A stretch of DNA of 5,494 nt, taken from the NCBI GenBank assembly GCA_028709505.1, contig JAQVWW010000112.1:1-5494 (forward strand), read 5' to 3'. The stretch's first letter is position 1. Every line of letters starts with the position of its first letter. The position numbers were made by a program, and so were the translations under genes. Origin of the DNA: Eubacteriales bacterium (GTDB taxonomy: Bacteria > Bacillota > Clostridia > Christensenellales > UMGS416). Below are positions 1 to 4,097 of the stretch, piece by piece. The notes below the pieces were generated by a model. It searched no databases, was not told the DNA's origin, and saw only the letters and a program-made list of their open reading frames with translations.

Positions 1-173
1 GCGGCGCGTCGGCGGCGCTGACCTTTATGGGCCACATGTGCACCCAACCCATCCACGACGGCGACTCGTACCTGGGGCCGCGCCCGATGATCGACATGCT
101 TTCCTTTGGCACGCACGACGATGTCCCCGGCGAGAAAGACCCCTATTATAACGACGGGCAGATTAAAAAATAG
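1..173 (+). CDS. C-terminal end of an unrecognised protein (5' part outside window)
   Basis: An open frame enters from the left edge (first full codon at 3) and stops at TAG 171-173, giving the last 56 residues. The visible peptide contains TFMGHMCTQP, then DGDSYLGPRPMIDMLSFG, and ends in a charged tail with DPYYNDGQIKK. It is rich in Gly, Asp, His and Met and has no membrane segment. I do not recognise the family and assign no function. The frame is supported by uninterrupted reading to the edge, by codon use with G/C in third position like the other genes here, and by a terminator-type hairpin about 105 bases after the stop. It converges with the Hsp20 gene. Confidence 0.7.
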   Translation, partial: GASAALTFMGHMCTQPIHDGDSYLGPRPMIDMLSFGTHDDVPGEKDPYYNDGQIKK

Positions 174-188
174 CTTTGCACAGCACGG

Positions 189-218
189 CCGGCGGGGAAA
201 GGAGCTTTGCCCCGCCGG
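189..218 (+). other. GC-rich hairpin after the first gene
   Basis: CCGGCGGGG (189-197) pairs perfectly with CCCCGGCGG read in reverse, i.e. CCCCGCCGG at 210-218. The stem extends inward with AAAG/CTTT (198-201 with 205-208) around one bulged G. There is no T-run after it, so by itself it is a poor terminator. Its stem sequence resembles that of the next terminator (278-303), so the two could form alternative pairings. A smaller hairpin, GCGCAG/CTGCGC (230-235 with 243-248), lies between them. Confidence 0.5.
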
Positions 219-277
219 TTGCGTTTACGGCGCAGAATCTGCCTGCGCAGTGCGCGCGCAAGCCGGCAACGCTCGAA

Positions 278-313
278 GGCGGGGAAGCTTTTGCTTCCCC
301 GCCTCTATTTTTT
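278..313 (+). terminator. Strong rho-independent terminator
   Basis: GGCGGGGAAGC (278-288) and GCTTCCCCGCC (293-303) form an 11-bp perfect stem with a TTTT loop. It is followed by TCTATTTTTT (304-313). The T-rich tail lies only on the plus-strand side, so it ends transcription of the gene that stops at 173. It does not look bidirectional: on the minus strand the hairpin is followed by TTCGAGCG, so it is not an obvious terminator for the hsp20 gene. Confidence 0.85.
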
Positions 314-394
314 CGGGTCAGGGCGCCGGCGCCGGCGGTTCTCTGCCCCTTAGGCTTTGCAGCTTATCTATTCAAAACCGTGGATCATACAGCG

Positions 395-823
395 TCAGGC
401 GATGGGAATATCCCGATAGCGCTGGCCGCCGGCCGTTCGCTTGGGCAAATGCACGCGTAGCAGGCCGTTTTGCAGCTGGGCGCTGATGCGGTCCTGCTGC
501 ACATTATCCAGCGCAAAGCTTCGCTGCATGCTGCTGACTTGCTGCTGGCGTACGTTGTAAGCGCCGTCCTGCCGGCTGTGGCCGGCCTCGTGGGAGACCG
601 TCACGTGCAGCAGGTTACCGCTGGTACGCAGGTTAATTTGCTGACGGTTGACGCCGGGCAAATAAATTTCCAGCAGATATTCGCTATCCTGTTCCTGCAT
701 ACGGGCCTGCATGCCGCCATCCAGCAGCGATGCCCAGTTGCGAAACGTATGATCCATCAGGCGAAACAATTGGTGAAACGGCAAATCGTCGCCGTCGTCG
801 TGAAAAGGCACCATGTCAGACAT
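395..823 (-). CDS. Small heat-shock protein, Hsp20/alpha-crystallin family
   Basis: This is a 142-residue protein of the usual small-HSP size. Members of the family are cytosolic, ATP-independent holdases that bind unfolding proteins and keep them refoldable. The N-terminal arm (about 1-42) carries MDHTFRNW. The alpha-crystallin domain spans about 43-130: YLLEIYLPGV starts it, and NGLLRVHLPK (119-128) is the family's G-x-L terminal strand signature. The C-terminal tail holds an I-x-I motif, IPI (139-141), which docks neighbouring subunits in oligomers. The start is the ATG at 823, preceded on the minus strand by GGGGAGGG with about 6-7 bases of spacing. An internal Met at residue 4 lacks such a site. 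The protein is unusually Gln-rich (QQQ at 93-95). It is a single gene that converges with the upstream gene. No CIRCE operator was seen, so HrcA control is not indicated. Confidence 0.93.
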   Translation of the reverse strand: MSDMVPFHDDGDDLPFHQLFRLMDHTFRNWASLLDGGMQARMQEQDSEYLLEIYLPGVNRQQINLRTSGNLLHVTVSHEAGHSRQDGAYNVRQQQVSSMQRSFALDNVQQDRISAQLQNGLLRVHLPKRTAGGQRYRDIPIA

Positions 824-855
824 CTGTACCCTCCCCGTATCCTTTTCTTAATGCC

Positions 856-885
856 ATTGTATGCCCGGCTGTAAAAAGACGTGAA
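856..885 (-). promoter_or_regulatory. Probable sigma-A-type promoter of the hsp20 gene
   Basis: Reading the minus strand, TTCACG (880-885, 4 of 6 matches to the -35) lies 18 bases before TACAAT (856-861, 5 of 6 matches to the -10). This would start transcription about 25 bases before the hsp20 start codon. The weak -35 suggests a modest or activator-dependent promoter. This is inference from motif match only. Confidence 0.4.
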
Positions 886-994
886 AAATGAAGCCAAACA
901 AGTGGTTTCCCGGTGCCTGTCATACAAATTGGTAGGAACTGATCTCTCTGCTCTTACGTTTCTTTGCTGTTTACCATGCCGTATTGCTACGGAA

Positions 995-1003
995 TTATCC
1001 ACA
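995..1003 (+). other. DnaA-box-like 9-mer
   Basis: TTATCCACA is identical to the high-affinity DnaA box. A near match, TTATACACG, lies 89 bases on at 1084-1092. There is no cluster of boxes, no dnaA or dnaN gene and no clear AT-rich unwinding element, so this is not an origin. It could be an isolated regulatory or titration site between hsp20 and the tRNA promoter, or a chance match. Confidence 0.3.
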
Positions 1004-1136
1004 TATGACACGCTACGGGTACCTTGCACGATTGCAAGTCCACCTGGTTGGCTTCGGTACTAGTATGGCCGATGCGCCGCGGGTTATACACGGTTTTTCA
1101 AAAAACTTTTGCGCCGTATTTGTGGCAAAATCGGTG

Positions 1137-1165
1137 TTGACAACCCACCGCAAACCACCTATAAT
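1137..1165 (+). promoter_or_regulatory. Perfect-consensus sigma-A promoter for tRNA-Asn
   Basis: TTGACA (1137-1142), a 17-base spacer (1143-1159) and TATAAT (1160-1165) match the housekeeping consensus at all 12 positions. Transcription should begin near 1172, leaving a short 5' leader of about 20 bases before the mature tRNA at 1194. An A/T-rich patch (1093-1109, runs of T and A) lies upstream, a little far for a classical UP element. Such strength fits a stable-RNA gene. Confidence 0.9.
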
Positions 1166-1193
1166 ATACCTTGCGTCCGGCAAGCCGGCATAT

Positions 1194-1268
1194 TCCTCAG
1201 TAGCTCAATGGCAGAGCACTCGGCTGTTAACCGAGGGGTTGTAAGTTCGAGTCTTACCTGGGGAGCCA
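1194..1268 (+). tRNA. tRNA-Asn (anticodon GUU), CCA encoded
   Basis: The full cloverleaf is visible. The acceptor stem is TCCTCAG (1194-1200) with CTGGGGA (1258-1264), including one T-G pair. The D arm is GCTC (1203-1206) with GAGC (1214-1217). The anticodon stem is CTCGG (1219-1223) with CCGAG (1231-1235) around loop CTGTTAA, putting GTT at 1226-1228. The variable loop is GGGTT (1236-1240). The T arm is GTAAG (1241-1245) with CTTAC (1253-1257) around TTCGAGT. The discriminator base is G1265 and CCA follows at 1266-1268. It decodes AAC and AAU. It is a single-gene unit with its own promoter and terminator. Confidence 0.97.
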
Positions 1269-1270
1269 GA

Positions 1271-1300
1271 AGAGCGTTTTGTTTACAAAGCGCTCTTTTT
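1271..1300 (+). terminator. Rho-independent terminator of tRNA-Asn
   Basis: AGAGCGTTTTGT (1271-1282) pairs with ACAAAGCGCTCT (1285-1296) to give a 12-bp stem with one T-G pair and a 2-base apparent loop. It is followed directly by TTTT (1297-1300) and then AAATTTT. It begins only two bases after the encoded CCA and closes the tRNA unit. Confidence 0.9.
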
Positions 1301-1346
1301 AAATTTTAGTGCGCTATCGGTACAAATCCCCGTTGGCCTTCCCGCC

Positions 1347-1375
1347 TTGACACACCTCTTTAAAAGTATTACCAT
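1347..1375 (+). promoter_or_regulatory. Probable sigma-A promoter of the radical SAM gene
   Basis: TTGACA (1347-1352) has a perfect -35 match. A 17-base spacer leads to TACCAT (1370-1375), which matches the -10 at 4 of 6 positions. The predicted start near 1382 leaves a leader of roughly 45 bases before the ATG at 1429. It lies downstream of the tRNA terminator, so the radical SAM gene should be expressed independently of the tRNA. Confidence 0.6.
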
Positions 1376-1428
1376 GCCGGCAAACGGCGTATGCCCGGGT
1401 ATTTTCATTCTTTTAACGGAGCTTCAAG

Positions 1429-2319
1429 ATGCAAACGGTGCCCGCCAAAACCATACTGTCCGCCTATATGGCCTGCGGCTGGTTCGGTTCCCATTACAAT
1501 ATGAACCTGTATCGAGGCTGCTGCCACGGCTGCATCTATTGCGACAGCCGCAGCGACTGCTATCATGTGGAGAACTTCGATACGGTGCGCGCCAAGGAAA
1601 GCGCGCTGGAAACGCTGCGTGCCGAGCTGCGCGCCAAGCGCAAGGTCGGCATCGTCATCACCGGCTCGATGAGCGACAGCTACAATCCTTTTGAAAGCAC
1701 ACTAAAACTGACCCGCGGCGCGCTGGAGCTTTTTACCCGGTACGGCTTCGGCGCCGTCGTGGATACCAAAAGCGACCTGGTGACCCGCGACGCCGATGTG
1801 CTGCAAAGCATCGCCGCGCGCAACGCTGCCGTCGTCAATTTCACCATCACCACCGCCGACGACGCGCTGTGCCGCAAGATAGAGCCGCATGTCTGTACGT
1901 CGTCGGCCCGCTTTGCCGCGCTGCGCACGCTAAGCGCCCAGCGCATCCGCTGCGGCGTGCTGCTGATGCCCCTGTTACCCTTTGTTAACGATACCGAAGA
2001 AAATATCCTGGCCATCGTGCACCGCGCCGCTCAAAGCGGCGCCCAGTGGATCTATGCCGGCGATTATTTCGGCGTGACGCTGCGCCAAAACCAGCGCGAG
2101 TATTATCTGCGCGCGTTGGAGCGGCTGTTCCCCGACGCCGCCGTATCCACGTGCCGGCAATATGGCCAGCAATATAGCTGCGCGTCGCCGCACTCGCCGC
2201 GGCTGATGGATGCCTTTACCCGCGCCTGCGACGACGCCGGCCTGCTGTACCGCATGGACGATATCGCCGCGCACATCCGCCGCCCGTACGAAACGCAGCA
2301 GCTGAGCCTTCTGCGCTAG
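1429..2319 (+). CDS. Radical SAM protein, SPL-like (COG1533-type)
   Basis: This 296-residue protein should bind a [4Fe-4S] cluster through C31-x3-C35-x2-C38 in the context YRGCCHGCIYCDSR, and cleave S-adenosylmethionine to a 5'-deoxyadenosyl radical. Other segments typical of the SplB-like group are GSMSDSYNP (79-87), TKSDLVTRDADVL (113-125), FTITTADDALCRKIEP (138-153), GVLLMPLLPFVNDTEENI (176-193) and a C-terminal PYETQQLSL. It is shorter than spore photoproduct lyase and has its cluster motif nearer the N terminus. It also has no Cys between residues 44 and 148, where lyase keeps its hydrogen-donor Cys, so it is probably not a true SPL; the substrate is unknown. The ATG start is supported by GGAG (1418-1421) with 7-base spacing. 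The aldo/keto reductase follows after 59 bases on the same strand. Confidence 0.88.
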   Translation: MQTVPAKTILSAYMACGWFGSHYNMNLYRGCCHGCIYCDSRSDCYHVENFDTVRAKESALETLRAELRAKRKVGIVITGSMSDSYNPFESTLKLTRGALELFTRYGFGAVVDTKSDLVTRDADVLQSIAARNAAVVNFTITTADDALCRKIEPHVCTSSARFAALRTLSAQRIRCGVLLMPLLPFVNDTEENILAIVHRAAQSGAQWIYAGDYFGVTLRQNQREYYLRALERLFPDAAVSTCRQYGQQYSCASPHSPRLMDAFTRACDDAGLLYRMDDIAAHIRRPYETQQLSLLR

Positions 2320-2378
2320 GGCGGTGTAATCCCACCAAATGCGGACATACTAGAAAAAACGCAAAGGCGGGACTGCTT

Positions 2379-3293
2379 ATGGACACCCTTCTCATCGGCG
2401 GAGCGCTGCCGGCCTCGCGGCTGGCGCTGGGCTGCATGCGCATTGATACGCTGGATATGCGCCAGCTTGCGCGGCTGGTACACGCGGCGCTGGACGCCGG
2501 CATTACCTATTTTGACCACGCGGATATCTACGGCGCCGGCCGGTGTGAACTGCTGTTCGGCCAGCTGCTGCGCGAAGAGCCTTCTTTGCGCCATCAGATG
2601 CTGCTGCAGAGCAAGTGCGGCATCCGCGACGGCTATTACGATTTTTCCAAGGAGCATATCATCCGTGCCGCCGAAGGAAGCCTGCGCCGGCTGGGCGTGG
2701 ATACGCTGGACGCGCTGCTGCTGCACCGGCCCGACGCGCTGATGGAGCCCGACGAAGTGGCCGAGGCTTTCAACCATCTGGAACGGGAAGGCAAAGTGCG
2801 GGTATTCGGCGTCAGCAATCAGAACCCCGGCCAGATGACGCTGCTGCAAAGCGCCGTACAGCAGCGGCTGGCCATCAACCAGCTGCAATTGAGCGTCGCC
2901 CACGCCGGTATGATTGACGCCGGGCTGCGTGTCAATATGGAAGGCCCGCTGTCGGCGGATCACGATGGCGGCGTGCTGGACTACTGCCGGCTACACGATG
3001 TGGTCATACAGCCCTGGTCGCCCTTTCAATACGGCTTTTTCGACGGCGTCTTTTTGGGCGACCGGAAATTTACGCGGCTAAACCGGGTGCTGGACAACCT
3101 GGCCGAGACCTACGACGTCACCGCCGGCGCCGTGGCGCTGGCCTGGCTGCTGCGCCATCCCGCCCGCATGCAGCCCATCCTGGGCAGTACCAGCCCCGAG
3201 CGCGTCACACAGCTTTGCGCGGCGGCGGACATTACGCTAAGCCGCCGGGAGTGGTACGAAATCTATCTGGCCCCGGGCAAGAAGCTGCCTTAA
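2379..3293 (+). CDS. Aldo/keto reductase family oxidoreductase (YdhF-like)
   Basis: This 304-residue protein matches the length and motifs of NAD(P)H-dependent aldo/keto reductases, which reduce carbonyls within a TIM barrel in the cytosol. The catalytic tetrad is visible: D46 and Y51 in FDHADIYG, K79 in LLQSKCGI, and H116 in LLLHRPDAL. Cofactor-side motifs are GVSN (144-147), NQLQLS (167-172) and ILGSTSPERV (267-276), the last being the usual phosphate-binding segment. Overall character, including the HRPD and QPWSPFQYGFF segments, is close to the E. coli YdhF type, whose physiological substrate is not established. The start at 2379 has AAAGGCGG (2363-2370), one base off the ideal ribosome site, 8 bases upstream. 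No clear promoter lies in the 59-base gap after the radical SAM gene, so co-transcription is likely. Confidence 0.93.
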   Translation: MDTLLIGGALPASRLALGCMRIDTLDMRQLARLVHAALDAGITYFDHADIYGAGRCELLFGQLLREEPSLRHQMLLQSKCGIRDGYYDFSKEHIIRAAEGSLRRLGVDTLDALLLHRPDALMEPDEVAEAFNHLEREGKVRVFGVSNQNPGQMTLLQSAVQQRLAINQLQLSVAHAGMIDAGLRVNMEGPLSADHDGGVLDYCRLHDVVIQPWSPFQYGFFDGVFLGDRKFTRLNRVLDNLAETYDVTAGAVALAWLLRHPARMQPILGSTSPERVTQLCAAADITLSRREWYEIYLAPGKKLP

Positions 3294-3307
3294 GCCTGCG
3301 CCTTGTC

Positions 3308-3330
3308 ACGCGGCCCAGGTTTGGCCGCGT
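3308..3330 (+). terminator. Hairpin after the aldo/keto reductase gene, weak terminator
   Basis: ACGCGGCC (3308-3315) pairs perfectly with GGCCGCGT (3323-3330) around a 7-base loop, 14 bases after the AKR stop. The T-run (3348-3352) is 17 bases away rather than adjacent, so termination would be imperfect or factor-assisted. The right half of this hairpin is part of the 15-bp sequence repeated at 3536-3550. Confidence 0.45.
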
Positions 3331-3331
3331 T
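3317..3331 (+). repeat. 15-bp direct repeat, left copy
   Basis: AGGTTTGGCCGCGTT occurs here and again, identically, at 3536-3550. The two copies bracket 204 bases that contain the abutting hairpin cluster. This copy overlaps the right arm of the post-AKR hairpin. Confidence 0.75.
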
Positions 3332-3423
3332 AGACTGTCAAAAACCCTTTTTATGGCCTGACTTTCGTATTATAAAAGCATTTCTCCTGGCCGGGCCGCA
3401 TGCGCGCGAAGCGCTGGAAACAA

Positions 3424-3452
3424 CGGTTTGCGTTATTTCCACCGGATAACCG
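3424..3452 (+). other. Hairpin 1 of an abutting series
   Basis: CGGTT (3424-3428) can pair with AACCG (3448-3452). Alternatively, inner TTAT (3433-3436) pairs with ATAA (3446-3449), with CGG/CCG outside it. This is the weakest of the three helices. Its last base is the first base of the next hairpin. Confidence 0.3.
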
Positions 3453-3483
3453 TTCGCTTCCATGATACGTCAGGGAAGCGAAC
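3452..3483 (+). other. Hairpin 2: 10-bp stem capped by a UACG loop
   Basis: GTTCGCTTCC (3452-3461) is an exact inverted complement of GGAAGCGAAC (3474-3483). Inside, after one A/G mismatch, TGA (3463-3465) pairs with TCA (3470-3472) and closes a TACG tetraloop (3466-3469). In RNA this is a UACG loop, of the stable UNCG class. No T-run follows, so it is not a simple terminator. It directly abuts the next hairpin. Confidence 0.65.
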
Positions 3484-3525
3484 AGCTTGTTACAAAAAGG
3501 CCGCGGGACTTTTTTTGACAAGCTG
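3483..3525 (+). other. Hairpin 3: long hairpin with 17-nt arms
   Basis: The left arm 3483-3499 (CAGCTTGT then TACAAAAAG) pairs with the right arm 3509-3525 (CTTTTTTTG then ACAAGCTG). This gives 15 Watson-Crick pairs, one T-G pair and one C/T mismatch around a 9-base GC-rich loop (3500-3508). The seven T's lie inside the stem rather than after it, so as drawn it is not a terminator. The shorter stem AAAAAG/CTTTTT alone would be too weak to serve as one. Confidence 0.65.
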
Positions 3526-3535
3526 GGGCAGTCAT

Positions 3536-3550
3536 AGGTTTGGCCGCGTT
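3536..3550 (+). repeat. 15-bp direct repeat, right copy
   Basis: This is an exact second copy of AGGTTTGGCCGCGTT (left copy 3317-3331). Here it is not part of an obvious hairpin and runs into TTTATG. The motif CAGTC lies just before it (3529-3533) and is inverted relative to GACTG (3333-3337) just inside the left copy. Confidence 0.75.
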
Positions 3551-3598
3551 TTTATGTGCCGGGCGGCGCCGGCATCCCAGCCAACGCGCCCCGGCAAG

Positions 3599-3628
3599 AG
3601 CGCTTTTGCATTGGGAGCGCTTTATTTT
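3599..3628 (+). terminator. Possible plus-strand terminator in the non-coding stretch
   Basis: AGCGCT (3599-3604) pairs with AGCGCT (3616-3621) across an 11-base loop. AA upstream can add two pairs if one G is bulged. TTATTTT (3622-3628) follows. The tail is on the plus-strand side, so it would end a plus-strand transcript such as AKR read-through or a small RNA from 3332-3600. The short stem keeps confidence low. Confidence 0.4.
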
Positions 3629-3700
3629 CTGCCCACGGCCGGGCGGCATTTTACCGATGCGTACGGACTATCCAAAGGCCAAAGAATTTTTGGGCAAGCC

Positions 3701-3726
3701 AAAGCGCCTCCCGCGGAAGGCGCTTT
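3701..3726 (-). terminator. Hairpin immediately after spoVAE, imperfect terminator
   Basis: AAAGCGCCT (3701-3709) and AGGCGCTTT (3718-3726) form a perfect 9-bp stem around an 8-base GC-rich loop, 12 bases beyond the spoVAE stop. On the minus strand the stem ends in TTT and is followed by GGCTTGCCC, so the T tail is interrupted. It may terminate the spoVA operon or protect its 3' end. Confidence 0.5.
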
Positions 3727-3738
3727 CGTTCATTTATG

Positions 3739-4095
3739 CTATTTCTTCGTCCTGGCCATAAAAATCAGCGCGTTGAGATAGCCAAATACCAGCGCCGCGG
3801 CGATGCCGCCGGCGGCGGCAGTGACGCCGCCCACCATGGCGCCCAGCAGGCCTTTTTCCTGCACGCCGGAAAAAGCGCCGATGCACAGCGCATAGCCAAA
3901 GCCGGTCAGCGGCACGGTGGCTCCGGCGCCGGCAAACTCCACCAGCGGCCCGTATAGCCCCACCGCCGTCAGCACCACGCCCAGCGTGACAAACAGCACC
4001 AGGATGCGCGCCGATGTAAGCTTGGTTTTATCGATGAGCACCTGGCCCACCACGCAGATGGCGCCGCCCACTACAAACGCTTTCAAATAGTCCAT
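3739..4095 (-). CDS. spoVAE: Stage V sporulation protein AE (SpoVAEb type)
   Basis: This is a small, very hydrophobic 118-residue membrane protein, close in size to Bacillus SpoVAEb. It carries family segments LKAFVVGGAICVVGQVLIDKT (4-24), TSARILVLFVTLGVVL (27-42), FAGAGATVPLTGFGYAL (54-70) and a C-terminal GLLGAMVGGVTAAAGGI stretch. Likely membrane segments are about 4-22, 30-50, 60-75 and 82-112, with a basic end (ARTKK). SpoVA proteins move dipicolinic acid across the forespore or spore inner membrane during sporulation and germination. The ATG is two bases past the spoVAD stop. Its GGAGG site (4103-4107) lies inside the last spoVAD codons with 7-base spacing, so translational coupling is likely. 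Confidence 0.95.
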   Translation of the reverse strand: MDYLKAFVVGGAICVVGQVLIDKTKLTSARILVLFVTLGVVLTAVGLYGPLVEFAGAGATVPLTGFGYALCIGAFSGVQEKGLLGAMVGGVTAAAGGIAAALVFGYLNALIFMARTKK

Positions 4096-4097
4096 CT

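Larger units (their letters stand above)
3294..3738. other. 445-base stretch without a convincing gene, rich in hairpins
   Basis: Between the AKR stop and the spoVAE stop no frame has a ribosome site plus protein-like composition. Open frames here (for example 3428-3781) are Arg/Pro/Ala-rich and resemble non-coding GC-rich DNA. The stretch instead holds a post-AKR hairpin (3308-3330), three abutting hairpins (3424-3452, 3452-3483, 3483-3525), a 15-bp direct repeat (3317-3331 and 3536-3550), a U-tailed plus-strand hairpin (3599-3628) and a hairpin next to the spoVAE stop (3701-3726). It could be a small mobile remnant, a structured RNA gene, or simply a convergent intergenic region with several terminators. 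Confidence 0.6.

Noticed and set aside
322..333. Perfect 12-bp palindrome GGCGCCGGCGCC
   Set aside because: Low-complexity GC repeat in a GC-rich genome; nothing else around it suggests an operator.
470..874. 134-codon plus-strand frame opposite hsp20
   Set aside because: It is antisense to a gene with alpha-crystallin motifs and a good ribosome site, and has no recognisable features.
824..900. CIRCE (HrcA) or other heat-shock operator before hsp20
   Set aside because: No TTAGCACTC/GAGTGCTAA pair or recognisable variant is present.
1194..1268. tRNA-Asn as an integration (att) site
   Set aside because: No integrase and no duplicated tRNA 3' end were seen in the window, and downstream genes look ordinary.
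1429..2319. Annotating the radical SAM gene as splB (spore photoproduct lyase)
   Set aside because: The protein is shorter, its cluster motif is too close to the N terminus, and the donor Cys position is occupied by Met.
2316..2963. 215-codon open frame on the minus strand, opposite the aldo/keto reductase
   Set aside because: The composition is Gln/His/Arg-rich with no domain features, and the reductase on the other strand has a complete catalytic tetrad.
3294..3738. CRISPR array
   Set aside because: Only two copies of a 15-bp repeat, 219 bases apart, with no regular spacers and no cas genes.
3428..3781. 117-codon plus-strand frame (and overlapping 133-codon frame from 3556) in the structured stretch
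   Set aside because: There is no ribosome binding site, the composition is that of translated non-coding DNA, and the frames run into the 3' end of spoVAE on the opposite strand. Hairpins better explain the region.
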